The notes below the pieces were generated by a model. The model made no database searches, was not told the DNA's origin, and worked only from the letters and a program-made list of their open reading frames with translations. A DNA stretch of 64,000 nt from positions 1 to 64,000 of the forward strand of contig JAJVHV010000018.1 of NCBI GenBank assembly GCA_022072445.1, in the 5' to 3' direction. Source of the DNA: Phycisphaerae bacterium (GTDB lineage: Bacteria; Planctomycetota; Phycisphaerae; UBA1845; Fen-1342). This document shows positions 53,572 through 63,156 of this stretch, piece after piece (the stretch's first letter is position 1; each line of letters starts with the position of its first letter). Position numbers and translations under genes: made by a program.

Positions 53572-54131
53572 ACGTCCGCATCGCGCCGCCCGCCGAAGAC
53601 ACGCCGCGCCACACCGCGGCTGGCCAGCCCCTGGCGGAGATCGCCCGGCAGTTGCTCGATCACCTGGCGCAGACCCAGACGCATCTGCGCGTCCTGGTCG
53701 AGACCGGCCGGGCGAAGCTCGCCGCGATGCGCCGCGCCGACGCCGGCGGACTTCAGCAGATCGCCTCGCGCGAGGCGGCATTGCTGGAGGCGTTTCTGCT
53801 GCACGAGCGCAGCCGCGCAATCATCGTTGCGCAACTGGCGCAGACGCTGCGCCAGCCCGAGCTGACGCGCGCCACGCTGCACACGATTTCTGAGCTGCTT
53901 CCCGAGCCGGCCCGCTCCGCGATCGTGGCCCGCAAGCACGCTTTGGCCGAACTGGCCGAAGCGCTGCGCCGCGACAACGCGCTCGCGGCCCGCGTGGCAC
54001 GCGATCTGCAAGGGCACGTCCGCGCGGTCTACGCCGCCATGAACGAGGCCTGCCGGCAGTCCTTCGGCTATGGGCCGGCTGGAAACGAGCGGCACGTCGA
54101 CCGCGACGCCTGCGTCGACGCGGTCGGATGA
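53568..54131 (+). CDS. FlgN-like flagellar chaperone
   Basis: 187 residues, almost wholly helical with heptad-like spacing (QLLDHLAQTQTHLRVLVETG, then HTISELLPEPARSAI). Position between the rod-binding protein and flgK fits FlgN, which holds FlgK and FlgL before export. Sequence match is weak as usual for this family. ATGA overlap with the gene before it. Confidence 0.7.
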   Translation: MNVRIAPPAEDTPRHTAAGQPLAEIARQLLDHLAQTQTHLRVLVETGRAKLAAMRRADAGGLQQIASREAALLEAFLLHERSRAIIVAQLAQTLRQPELTRATLHTISELLPEPARSAIVARKHALAELAEALRRDNALAARVARDLQGHVRAVYAAMNEACRQSFGYGPAGNERHVDRDACVDAVG

Positions 54132-54178
54132 GTGAGTGAACGCATGAGGTTTCTGACAACGGTTTCGGAGCAACACCC

Positions 54179-55888
54179 GTGGCGGTAATGGGCGCGTCAT
54201 TTCAGATCGGACGCAGCGCGCTGGCAGCCTACCAGGCAGCTCTCACCATCGTCGGCCAGAACGTCGCCAACGTCGGCAACCCCGACTACACCCGCCAGAC
54301 CGGTCGACTCACGCCGCTCATCGGCGGGGCCGGAATGGGCGGCTGGTCGCCCGGCGCCGGCGTGCGGTTGACCGCCATCCAGCGGCACGTCGACGAAGCC
54401 GTCGAGTCGCGGCTGCGCGACGCGCTAGCGACGATGAAGGGCTCTGCCACCGCCCACGCCGCGCTCTCGCAAATCGAGTCGCTCTATAACGAACTCTCGG
54501 ATCAGGACGTCTCCTCCAATCTCAACGGACTGTTCGCCAGCTTCTCCGCACTGCAGGGCGCGCCCGAGCAGATCACCAACCGCAACCTGGTCGTCTCCGC
54601 CGCCGACACGCTGATTCAGAATCTCCAGCGGCAGCGGCGCGGACTGCTCGATCTGGTCGAAGATCTCAACGGCAGCGCCGAAGCCGCGGCACGCCGCGCC
54701 GGCGAAATCGCCGACGAAGTCGCCCATCTCAACGGCGAAATCGTCTTGGCCGAATCGCAGACCGCCAACGGATCGGCCCCACTGCGTGACCGGCGTGACG
54801 CGCTGCTGCGCGAACTGTCCGAATTGCTGCAGATCGAGATCAGCGAACAAGCGAGCGGCGCCGTCAACGTCTACGTCGGCAGCGAACCGCTCGTCGAGTA
54901 CACCCGCTCGCGCGGCCTGACCGTCCAGCGCGAACAAATCGACGGGCTCGAAATCGCCTCCGTCCGATTCGCCGATAACCTCGGCCCGGTGACGCTGCGC
55001 GACGGCGAACTCGCCGGCCTGGCCCTGACGCGCGATCAGCAGGTCGTCGCTCAGCTTCGCCGGCTCGACCAGCTCGCCAAAGGCGTCATCTACGAAGTCA
55101 ATCGCGTTCACGCCGAAGGACGCGGCCTGATCGGCTATTCCAGCGCCGTGGGCACGTACGCGGTTGACGACGTCAACGCGGCGCTCAATTCGACCGCCGC
55201 CGGCCTGCCGTTCCCAGTCAAGAACGGAACGTTCCTGGTGAACATCCGCGACACGCGCAGCGGACAGGTCGTCACCCGCCAGATCGAGGTCGATCTCGAC
55301 GGACTGGGCGCCGGCGACACGTCGCTGTCGAGCCTGACCGCGGCGCTCGACGCCCTGCCCAACCTCGCCGCCAGCATGACCCCGGATGGACGCCTCAGTC
55401 TCCAGGCCGACGGCGGATACGAGTTCTGGTTCTCCGAGGACGACACCGGCGCCATGGCCGCCCTGGGCGTCGCCACCTTCTTCAAAGGCCAGGACGCCTC
55501 CGACATCGCCGTCAACGATCCCGTGCGGTCGGACGTGCGGCTGATCGCGGCGTCGCTCTCGGGCGAGCTGGGCGACGGCGAAAACGCCGGCGCCATCGCC
55601 GCGCTGACCGAGCAGCTCAGCGAACTGCTCGACAACCAGTCGCCCAGCGACTTCCACTCGGCGACGATTCACGGGCTGGCGGTCGAAGCCGCCAGCGCCC
55701 GTACCAATGCCGAAGCCGCCGAATCCGTCCACGCCGCCCTGCTCGCGCAGCGCGAGGCCATCAGCGGCGTGAGTCTGGACGAGGAGGCGATCAACCTGGC
55801 GAAATTCGAAAAAGCGTATCAGGCGTCGACGCGCTTCATCAACGTGCTCGAGTCGCTCTCGGACGAGTTGCTCGGGCTGCTGGGATAA
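54179..55888 (+). CDS. flgK: Flagellar hook-associated protein FlgK
   Basis: 569 residues. The N-terminal block QIGRSALAAYQAALTIVGQN followed by VANVGNPDYTRQTG and the C-terminal INLAKFEKAYQASTRFINVL are the axial signatures of FlgK. It joins hook to filament. GTG 54179 with GGAG nine bases upstream is the likely start, ATG 54188 the alternative. Confidence 0.93.
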   Translation: MAVMGASFQIGRSALAAYQAALTIVGQNVANVGNPDYTRQTGRLTPLIGGAGMGGWSPGAGVRLTAIQRHVDEAVESRLRDALATMKGSATAHAALSQIESLYNELSDQDVSSNLNGLFASFSALQGAPEQITNRNLVVSAADTLIQNLQRQRRGLLDLVEDLNGSAEAAARRAGEIADEVAHLNGEIVLAESQTANGSAPLRDRRDALLRELSELLQIEISEQASGAVNVYVGSEPLVEYTRSRGLTVQREQIDGLEIASVRFADNLGPVTLRDGELAGLALTRDQQVVAQLRRLDQLAKGVIYEVNRVHAEGRGLIGYSSAVGTYAVDDVNAALNSTAAGLPFPVKNGTFLVNIRDTRSGQVVTRQIEVDLDGLGAGDTSLSSLTAALDALPNLAASMTPDGRLSLQADGGYEFWFSEDDTGAMAALGVATFFKGQDASDIAVNDPVRSDVRLIAASLSGELGDGENAGAIAALTEQLSELLDNQSPSDFHSATIHGLAVEAASARTNAEAAESVHAALLAQREAISGVSLDEEAINLAKFEKAYQASTRFINVLESLSDELLGLLG

Positions 55889-55893
55889 CGCCC

Positions 55894-57807
55894 ATGGCAG
55901 TCGTCTCCGTCAATCTGGCCCGCGTCAGCAACAACCTCCGGTCGTTCCAGCTCCTGCAGACGGTGCGCTGGAACCAGACCGGCCTGTTTGGCGTCCAGAA
56001 TCAGCTCGCGACCGGCCTGAGATTCGCCGCCCCCAGCGAGATTCCCCTCGCCGCGGCCCGCGCCCTGGCCATCGACCACGAGCTGGACAAGATCAGCCAG
56101 GTCAGCACCAACCTCCAGACCGCCAACAGCTCGCTCACCGCCACCGAAGCCGCCATGCAGGACGCGCTCGACCTGTTGCTCAACGCACGTGCGCTCGCGT
56201 CCGAAAACGTCAGCGAGACCTCATCCGCCGCGCAGCGCGAGTCGGCTGCCGTCGTGATCGACTCGATCATCGACGGCCTGATCGACGCCGGAAACCGCCG
56301 GCACGTCGGCGATTTCCTCTTCAGCGGCCACCGCACCGGCGATTCGCCCTTCGAGCTGCAGGAGGGCGGCGTGCTCTTCCGCGGCGACGGCGGCACCGCG
56401 CGCTCCATCGTCGACTCCGACCTGTCGCAGGACGCCTTCAAGATCCCCGGCCTGGAGTTCTTCAACGCCGAGTCCGCCGGCGTACAGGGCTTCGTCGACC
56501 TCGATCCGGCCATCTCGCTCGCCACGAGGCTTTCCGACTTGCGCGGCGCCAGCGGCGCTGGAATCCGCCTCGCCACCGTCAGCGTCAGCGACGGAACGCA
56601 GACCAGCCTGGTCGATCTCTCCGGCGCCGCCACCGTCGGCGACATTCTCGACAAACTCAACGCCAACATGCCGCCCACCCTCGTCGCCACCATCGACAAC
56701 CGCGGCGTCATCATCAGCTCGATCGCCAGCGGTACGACGATCAGCGTCGACGACGTCGGCGGCGGCCAGGCCGCCCGCGACCTGGGCATCTACACCCCGG
56801 GCAGCACCACCTCCACCACGCCCGCCGACCTCGACCCGAAATTGACGCCGCGCACCCCCCTGTTCGATCTGATGGCCGGCTTCGGCGTCGACCTCAGCAA
56901 CGGTCTGGTCATCCGCAACGGGGGCCGCAGCGCCACCCTCAGCTTCAACGATGCCGAAACGCTCGAGAACGTGCTCAACGTCATCAACGCCTCCGACATG
57001 GGCGTCCGCGCCGAGATTGCGCCCGACGGGCGCAGTATGAACGTCGTCAACCGGCTCTCCGGAGGAGATCTGAGTATCGAGGAGAACGGCGGCGCGGCCG
57101 CGACGGCCCTGGGCATTCGCTCGCTGCGTTCCGCGACCGCGCTGGCGGATTTGAACGACGGCCGCGGCGTGCAGACCGTCGAAGGCGACGACATCCGCAT
57201 CGTGACGCGCAGCGGCGCGCAGGTCGACGTCGACATCGACGGCGCGCTGACGATTCAGGACGTGCTCGACCGCTTCAACGCCGCCGGCGCCGGCCTGATC
57301 ACGGCCGCGCTGGCCTCGACCGGCAATGGCATCGTCATCACCGATCTGACCAGCGGAGCGGGCCAGCTCCGGGCTGAGCGGCTGAATCTCTCGCCGGCCC
57401 TGGGCGACCTGGGGCTGGACCATCCGGCCGTGGGCGGCACGCTGCGCGGCGACGACGTGAATCCGCAGCGCGTCTCGAGCGCATTTACCGCCCTGCTCGA
57501 GTTGCGCGTTGCGCTTCGCGCCGACGACACGCGCGGCATCGCGGCGGCGGCCCTACGCCTCGATGAGACTCTCGCGAAAATGCAGGAAACGCAGGGAAAA
57601 GCGGCTTCTCTGGCCAAATCGATGCTCGACCGCGAAGCGCGGCTCGAGAATTCGCAGACCGCGGCACGCGTCATGCTAAGCGACGTGCGCGACGTGGATA
57701 TCTCGGAAGCGGTCGTCCGCTTCCAGCAGTTTGAGAACGCCCTGCAGGCGAATCTCGCAACAGCGTCGCGAATCATGAGCCTCTCGCTCATCGACTATTT
57801 GAGGTAG
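55894..57807 (+). CDS. flgL: Flagellar hook-associated protein FlgL, enlarged
   Basis: 637 residues, about twice the usual FlgL. The N-terminal (NLRSFQLLQTVRWNQTGLFG, then ATGLRFAAPSE) and C-terminal (DISEAVVRFQQFENALQANL) axial regions are normal. The insert in the middle contains about three flagellin-IN-type repeats: TVGDILDKLNANMP, ETLENVLNVINASDMG and TIQDVLDRFNAAGAG. These probably form surface domains, as in the long flagellins here. Confidence 0.9.
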   Translation: MAVVSVNLARVSNNLRSFQLLQTVRWNQTGLFGVQNQLATGLRFAAPSEIPLAAARALAIDHELDKISQVSTNLQTANSSLTATEAAMQDALDLLLNARALASENVSETSSAAQRESAAVVIDSIIDGLIDAGNRRHVGDFLFSGHRTGDSPFELQEGGVLFRGDGGTARSIVDSDLSQDAFKIPGLEFFNAESAGVQGFVDLDPAISLATRLSDLRGASGAGIRLATVSVSDGTQTSLVDLSGAATVGDILDKLNANMPPTLVATIDNRGVIISSIASGTTISVDDVGGGQAARDLGIYTPGSTTSTTPADLDPKLTPRTPLFDLMAGFGVDLSNGLVIRNGGRSATLSFNDAETLENVLNVINASDMGVRAEIAPDGRSMNVVNRLSGGDLSIEENGGAAATALGIRSLRSATALADLNDGRGVQTVEGDDIRIVTRSGAQVDVDIDGALTIQDVLDRFNAAGAGLITAALASTGNGIVITDLTSGAGQLRAERLNLSPALGDLGLDHPAVGGTLRGDDVNPQRVSSAFTALLELRVALRADDTRGIAAAALRLDETLAKMQETQGKAASLAKSMLDREARLENSQTAARVMLSDVRDVDISEAVVRFQQFENALQANLATASRIMSLSLIDYLR

Positions 57808-58133
57808 CAATCGTGCGTCACACGAACTCCGCTTTGACTCGCAGCGCCCAGGCCGACCTCGCCCGCGGTTGTACGATCGCCGCCGGCACGTCGCCCACCC
57901 CGGCGCCCGCGGCTCAGTGCGGGCCCACGGCGGTCCTCGGTGGATCGGATCGTCGCGGGCGCGGGCCGCTCCGCAGGATGCGGACGGCGCGGCTGGATGC
58001 CGCATCGGCTTGGCGTGCAGTCGGACTTCCCGCGCCGAGTGTGCCGGGACGCGAAGCCGACCAACCGCAGGTTCCCCCGCCGGGCCCCGCTCGGCCGGAG
58101 GGAACGGGATCAGACCCACTGGGAGCAACAGGA
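57808..58133. other. Gap between flgL and fliW
   Basis: 326 bases. The fliW frame stays open leftward to about 57813, but those ~107 codons are Arg/Pro/Ala-rich, unlike FliW, and the conserved N-terminus starts at 58134. I see no promoter, repeat or RNA with confidence. Confidence 0.5.
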
Positions 58134-58580
58134 ATGCTCGTCGAAACCAGTCGCTTTGGAAGCGTGGAGATCGACGGTGATCGCGTGATCACCTTTGCCG
58201 ACGGAATCCTCGGCTTCCCGCAGCATCGTCGCTTCGCCCTGCTCCAGACCGGGACGGACCCGGTCTTCTTCTGGCTGCAGTCGGTCGACGATCCGAGCCT
58301 CGCGTTCGTCGTCTGCGACCCGCTCGCGTTCGTGCCCGACTACAGCGTCCCGGTTCGCCGGGAAGACGTCGAGGAGCTGCGGCTGCGCGATCTGGCGGAC
58401 TCGCAGGTGCTGGTGATCGTCAACAAGAGCGACGGCCACCTGACGGCCAATCTTCAGGGACCCCTCGTGATCGGGGCGAACTCGCTGATCGGCCGGCAGA
58501 TGGTGCTGTCGGACAAGCGCTTCGGAACGCGGCATCGGCTGCTCAAGCTCGAGGCCGCCGCCGCCCGACGCGTCGGCTGA
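58134..58580 (+). CDS. fliW: Flagellar assembly factor FliW
   Basis: 148 residues. The family core is clear: FGSVEIDGDRVITFADGILG with FPQHRRFALLQ, and later SLAFVVCDPLAF. FliW binds flagellin and the regulator CsrA. When filament is used up, FliW is free to inactivate CsrA and flagellin translation rises. The next gene is csrA, then two flagellin genes, so the whole circuit is together. ATG 58134 is the conserved start. Confidence 0.92.
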   Translation: MLVETSRFGSVEIDGDRVITFADGILGFPQHRRFALLQTGTDPVFFWLQSVDDPSLAFVVCDPLAFVPDYSVPVRREDVEELRLRDLADSQVLVIVNKSDGHLTANLQGPLVIGANSLIGRQMVLSDKRFGTRHRLLKLEAAAARRVG

Positions 58581-58685
58581 CGTCGCAGTAGCCGGATGAC
58601 GGCCGCCGCAGTGCCGCCCGCGCGAACGACGCGCGGCAGCGCGGCGCGACGACAGCGTCAGGGCGCCGCCCTCCGGTACGAACGG

Positions 58686-58716
58686 TTGATGTGCAATAAC
58701 AAGGGTCGGTTATAAT
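58686..58716 (+). promoter_or_regulatory. Promoter upstream of csrA
   Basis: TTGATG (58686-58691), a 19-base spacer and a perfect TATAAT (58711-58716), about 180 bases before csrA. The spacer is longer than ideal. It sits in the 318-base gap between fliW and csrA, in which I see no other element, and suggests csrA and the flagellin can be made independently of the flgF run. Confidence 0.5.
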
Positions 58717-58898
58717 GGTTACGGAAAGCCATTTGTCGAATAGCCCGACCGCCTCTCGATGGGCGGAGCGCTGCGGCGCCGGTCGGCATGGCGCGCTCGC
58801 CGCGATCGCCGCCCGCATGGCCACACGAAGTGCGCCGCGCGGCATCCGGTTGCAGCCCATCGACGTGCGCAGATTGCAGGCCAAGGAAGGAGCCGCGG

Positions 58899-59141
58899 AT
58901 GTTGGTCCTCTCTCGACAAAAAGACGAGACAATCATGATCGGCGACAATATCCAGATCACGGTTGTCGATATACGCGGGGACAAGGTGCGACTCGGCATC
59001 GTGGCCCCGATCGAAGTCTCCGTTCACCGCAAGGAAGTGTACGACGCGATTCAGCGCGAAAACCGTGCTGCCGCGCAGTTGAAGCCCCAGGACGTCCCCG
59101 AACTCTCCGTTCAACAGCGCAACCCGCCACCGGCACGCTGA
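58899..59141 (+). CDS. csrA: Carbon storage regulator CsrA
   Basis: 80 residues. The strands MLVLSRQKDETIMIGD and IRGDKVRLGIVAP with EVSVHRKEVYD match CsrA closely, including the RNA-binding residues Arg6 and the late Arg/His region. CsrA dimers bind GGA motifs in mRNA leaders. The start codon is preceded by GGAAGGAG. The flagellin 80 bases downstream has GGA motifs overlapping its ribosome site. Confidence 0.95.
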   Translation: MLVLSRQKDETIMIGDNIQITVVDIRGDKVRLGIVAPIEVSVHRKEVYDAIQRENRAAAQLKPQDVPELSVQQRNPPPAR

Positions 59142-59219
59142 TCGTCGTTCCGTTCGCTCGAACGGATTCTCTCCCCTCATCGACCCGCAAAGCCACGAAC
59201 CGTTCAAGGAGGATGGCCA

Positions 59220-60653
59220 ATGGCTCGTATTAACACCAATGTCGGCGCCATCGTCGCCCAGCGACACCTCAACAGCGCCTACGGACAGCTCAACACCACG
59301 CTCCAGAAACTCAGCAGCGGCCTGCGCATCACCCGCGGTGCCGACGACCCCGCCGGTCTCATCGTCTCCGAGAGACTGCGCACCGAGGTCGCCGGCGTCG
59401 CCCAGGGCATCCGCAACTCGCAGCGCGCCATCAACGTCATCGCGACCGCGGAAGGCTCGCTCAACGAAGTCGCCGCACTGCTCAACAGCATCCAGGCCCT
59501 CGTCGTCGAAGCCGCCAACACCGGCGCCTTCTCCGACGACGAAATCAAGGCCAACCAGCTCCAGATCGATTCCGCCATCTCCAGCATCACGCGCATCGCC
59601 AACGCCACCACCTTCGCGGGCCGCGCACTGCTCAACGGATCGCTCGACTACATCACCAGCGGCGTCAACCAGTCCGTCCTGACCAACGTCTCGGTACGCG
59701 GCGCGCTCTTCGGTACGCAGCCCTACATCCCCGTCAACGTCGAGGTCACAACCTCCGCCCAACCCGCCACGCTCTACTTCGCCGCCGGCTCCGTCGCTTC
59801 CTCCGTCAACATCGAGCTGCGCGGAAACCTCGGCGTCGTCACGCTGCCCTTCGGAGCCGGAACCACCGCCTCCGCCATCGTCGCCGCCGTCAACGCCGTC
59901 AGCGACACGACCGGCGTCGAGGCCGTGCTTTCGGCAAACCCCACTTCGGGCTTCGTCCTGCAGAGCACCGAGTACGGCAGTAAGCAGTTCGTCGCCGTCT
60001 CCACCCTCCCCGGCAGCGGCAGCTTCGTCGTTCGGGACGAGTCCAACGCCATCGTCGACCGCGACGAGGGACGCGACGTCGTCGCCGAAGTCAACGGCGC
60101 CTCCGCCGTCGGCGAGGGCCTGCGCGTCACCTACCGCCAGGCCGCGCTCGACGTCGAACTCAACATCGCCAAAACCTTCGGCCTGGGAACCACCAGCTTC
60201 GCCATCACCGGCGGCGGTTCGCTCTTCCAGCTCGGCGGACACGTCAACGCCAACGAGCAGGTCGGCGTCGGCGTCCAGTCCGTCTCCGCCTCGCGGCTCG
60301 GCGACTCGACCATCGGTTTCCTCTCGCAGATCGTCACCGGCGAAACCTACGATCTCAGCACCGAAACCGGCCGCCGCCAGGCCTCCAAGATCGTCGGCGA
60401 GGCCCAGCGGCAGGTCTCCCTCCTCCGCGGACGCCTCGGAGCCTTCGAAAAGAACGTCCTCGACACCAACATCAATCAGTTGGGAATCACCGTCGAGAAC
60501 CTGATGGCCGCCGAATCCACCATCCGCGACGCCGATTTCGCCGCCGAAACCTCCCGGCTGACGCGAAATCAGATTCTGGTGAGCGCCGGAACCAGCGCCC
60601 TGGCACTCGCCAACCAGACGCCACAGAGCGTGCTGGCACTGCTGAACGGATAG
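59220..60653 (+). CDS. Flagellin, long form, first copy
   Basis: 477 residues. N-terminal ARINTNVGAIVAQRHLNSAY and GADDPAGLIVSERL, and C-terminal ESTIRDADFAAETSRLTRNQ are the filament-packing regions. The middle carries extra domains including a flagellin-IN-like block (AIVAAVNAVSDTTGVEAVL). AAGGAGGA lies just before ATG 59220 and contains GGA motifs that could be a CsrA site. Symbol not given because a second flagellin follows. Confidence 0.95.
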   Translation: MARINTNVGAIVAQRHLNSAYGQLNTTLQKLSSGLRITRGADDPAGLIVSERLRTEVAGVAQGIRNSQRAINVIATAEGSLNEVAALLNSIQALVVEAANTGAFSDDEIKANQLQIDSAISSITRIANATTFAGRALLNGSLDYITSGVNQSVLTNVSVRGALFGTQPYIPVNVEVTTSAQPATLYFAAGSVASSVNIELRGNLGVVTLPFGAGTTASAIVAAVNAVSDTTGVEAVLSANPTSGFVLQSTEYGSKQFVAVSTLPGSGSFVVRDESNAIVDRDEGRDVVAEVNGASAVGEGLRVTYRQAALDVELNIAKTFGLGTTSFAITGGGSLFQLGGHVNANEQVGVGVQSVSASRLGDSTIGFLSQIVTGETYDLSTETGRRQASKIVGEAQRQVSLLRGRLGAFEKNVLDTNINQLGITVENLMAAESTIRDADFAAETSRLTRNQILVSAGTSALALANQTPQSVLALLNG

Positions 60654-60738
60654 CGGTCGGACCTGACCGCCCGATAAAGACGCGCTTCGGACCGTCGTCG
60701 TCGCGTTCCGGCCTCGCGAGCAACTTCGCGGAGTCGGC

Positions 60739-60761
60739 GCGGCGTCGACGGCCCGCTTTTT
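60739..60761 (+). terminator. Possible terminator between the flagellin genes
   Basis: A short GCGG/CCGC stem with an inner palindrome GTCGAC, followed by TTTTT (60757-60761). The pairing has a mismatch, so it is weak. It lies ~90 bases after the first flagellin stop. A sigma-28-like box CCCGATAA at 60670-60677 lies just upstream of it and could serve the second flagellin, but its -35 is poor. Confidence 0.35.
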
Positions 60762-60913
60762 ATTGAAGCCCCGCCACACACGCGACGATGACCCTCGTGT
60801 CGAGTGCTGGAGCCCGACGAGGAGTCGCAGCGGCATTCGACCGGCAGGACCGACTCGGGAGTCACGCCTGTCGCCAGTGAATCGCGTCGTCGCCTTTGGA
60901 GGCCTGCGTTTCC

Positions 60914-62335
60914 ATGAGCCGCATTAACACCAACATCCCCGCTCTCGTAGCCAACCGCGTTCTGGCCCAGCAGAACCAGAAGCTCAACCTCTCCCTCAAC
61001 CGGCTCAGCACGGGCATGCGGATCAACAACGGCAAGGACGACCCCGCCGGCCTGATCGCCTCCGAAGCATTGCGCGCCGAGGAAAACGCCATCAGCGCCG
61101 CAATCTACAACATCGGACGCGCCAACAACGTCGTCGCCGTCGCTGAAGCCGGCCTCGACGAGGTCAGCAACCTGCTGACCGAGCTGGAAAGCCTGATCGA
61201 CCGCTCCTCCAACGAGGCCGGCATCAGCGCCGACGAACGCAACGCCAACCAGCTCCAGATCGACTCCATCCTCCAGTCCATCAACCGCATCGCAACCTCG
61301 ACCGAATTCCAGGGCAAAAAGCTCCTCAACGGCGAACTCGACTACTCCACCTCGAGCGTCGCCACCGCCAGCATCGCCGGCGTGAGCGTCAACAGCGCCC
61401 GCATCGTCAACGAGGGCAACCGCGCCGTCGTCGTCGACGTCACCGCTTCCGCCCAGAAAGCCAGGCTCAGCTACCTCGGCACCACCGTCGGTGCCTCCGC
61501 TGTCACGCTCGAAGTCACCGGCCGCTACGGCACCGAAACGCTCAGCTTCGCCGCCAACGCTGTGATCGCCAACGTCGTCTCGGCCGTCAATCAGAGCAGC
61601 GACCTCACCGGCGTCACCGCAACCGTCGCCTCGACCGGTCTGCTGCGCTTCGAAAGCACCGGCTACGGAACGTCCGAGTTCGTCACCGTCCGCACCCTCC
61701 AGGGCACCTTCGCGGTCACGGGCGGCGACGCGGGCAGCTACACCGACCGCGGGCGTAATGTCACCGCCACCGTCAACGGCGCCAGCGTCGCCGCCGACGG
61801 TCTGCGGATCTTCGCCCGCAGCTCCACGCTCAGCCTCGACGTCGACCTGACCGCGACCTTCGGAACCACGCCCGGCTCGTCCACCTTCTACATTGTCGGC
61901 GGCGGGGCCGACTTCCAGATTTCGCCACGCGTCTCGCTCTCCGGCATGGAGAGCATCGGGATGCGGGCCGTTAGCACCGGCAACCTGGGCGACTCGACCA
62001 ATGGCACGTTGGCTTCGCTCTCCAGCGGCGGCGCGAACCAATTGTCGTCCGGCAGTTACGCCGTCGCACAGCGCATCATCCGCTCGGCTCAGACGCAGAT
62101 TTCCAGCCTCCGCGGCCGCCTCGGCGCATTCCAGAAGGACACGCTCGAGTCGACCTCGAACGCCCTGCGGATCACGCTCGAAAACACGACCGCGGCCGAA
62201 AGCGCCATCCGCGACACCGACTTCGCCGAAGAAACGAGCAATCTCACCCGCTCGCAGATTCTGGTGCAGTCGGCCACCAACACGCTGCGGCTGGCCAACG
62301 CCGCCCCGCAGCAGGTCCTGGCCCTGCTCGGATAG
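60914..62335 (+). CDS. Flagellin, long form, second copy
   Basis: 473 residues. ATG 60914 gives MSRINTNIPALVANRVLAQQ and GKDDPAGLIASEAL; the C-terminus has ESAIRDTDFAEETSNLTRSQ. It is similar in plan to the first copy but differs in the middle, so the two are old duplicates, not recent copies. Flagellin-IN-like block near residue 215 (NVVSAVNQSSDLTGVTATVA). GGAGG lies about 12 bases before the start. A filament may be built from both. Confidence 0.95.
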   Translation: MSRINTNIPALVANRVLAQQNQKLNLSLNRLSTGMRINNGKDDPAGLIASEALRAEENAISAAIYNIGRANNVVAVAEAGLDEVSNLLTELESLIDRSSNEAGISADERNANQLQIDSILQSINRIATSTEFQGKKLLNGELDYSTSSVATASIAGVSVNSARIVNEGNRAVVVDVTASAQKARLSYLGTTVGASAVTLEVTGRYGTETLSFAANAVIANVVSAVNQSSDLTGVTATVASTGLLRFESTGYGTSEFVTVRTLQGTFAVTGGDAGSYTDRGRNVTATVNGASVAADGLRIFARSSTLSLDVDLTATFGTTPGSSTFYIVGGGADFQISPRVSLSGMESIGMRAVSTGNLGDSTNGTLASLSSGGANQLSSGSYAVAQRIIRSAQTQISSLRGRLGAFQKDTLESTSNALRITLENTTAAESAIRDTDFAEETSNLTRSQILVQSATNTLRLANAAPQQVLALLG

Positions 62336-62475
62336 CAGCAGGTCCTGGCCCCGCCGGACAGCCATCCGGGCGCCGAAACGATCATCCCTCGTCTTCCACG
62401 GCGGCTCGCTCACGCGGGCCGCCGAACTTTTCTTGCGAGACACCGCGCCCCCAGCCGAGCCCCGGAAGCGCCCCC

Positions 62476-62780
62476 AGCCGAGCCCCGACGGTAACGGACG
62501 GGTTCGAACGAAAGTTGCCCTCGTCGAGCGACACGGCGCCTCCAGCCGAGCCCCGACGGTAACGGAGGGGTTCGAACGAAAGTTGCGTCGGGTGCAGCCC
62601 TGATGCACCGCACCGCCTACGGACGCGGGTCGTGTTGTGCGTCGCGGGACGCACCCTACTGAGCTTCATGACCGGGACTCGGCGCCGTGAAGCATTGCCC
62701 GCAAGGCGTTCGGGGCGCTTGTGCGTGCGACGAGATCCACCGTGGTCGAACCCCTCCCTTACGGTCGGGGCTCGGCTGGG
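62476..62780. repeat. Copy 1 of a ~305-bp direct repeat
   Basis: This stretch matches 62852-63156 with about 5% change and an offset of 376 bases. It contains CCGAGCCCCGACGGTAACGG-type units (twice in reverse orientation), a GCATCACCCTGATGCACC-like segment with the words GACGCACCCTACTGAGC, and it ends with the CCCTTACGGTCGGGGCTCGG core. ORFs across it are artefacts of the repeat. Confidence 0.85.
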
Positions 62781-62851
62781 GGCACGGCTCCGGTTGCGGC
62801 AAAAGCGCACGAGAGCGCGTTGAAAGCGCGCTGGCGACGCGCGGAAAGCCC

Positions 62852-63156
62852 AGCCGAGCCCCGACGGTAACGGAGGGGTTCGAACGAAAGTTGCCCTCGT
62901 CGAGCGACACGGCGCCTCCAGCCGAGCCCCGACGGTAACGGAGGGGTTCGAACGAAAGTTGCGTAGGGTGCATCCCTGATGCACCGCACCGCCTTCGGAC
63001 GCGGGTCGTGTGGTGCGTCGAGGGACGCACCCTACTGAGCTTCATGATCGGGACTCGGCGCCGTGGAGCATTGCCCGCGAGGCGTTCGGGGCGCTTGTGC
63101 GTGCGACGAGATCCACCGTGGTCGAACCCCTCCCTTACGGTCGGGGCTCGGCTGGG
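62852..63156. repeat. Copy 2 of the ~305-bp direct repeat
   Basis: Second copy, separated from the first by 71 bases. Its right end abuts the broken galactose-oxidase-type gene at 63157. The identical order of sub-units shows the segment was duplicated as a block, not assembled twice. Confidence 0.85.

Noticed and set aside
57813-58133. N-terminal extension of FliW
   Set aside because: The open codons are Arg/Pro/Ala-rich and unlike the conserved FliW start at 58134, which has a ribosome site.
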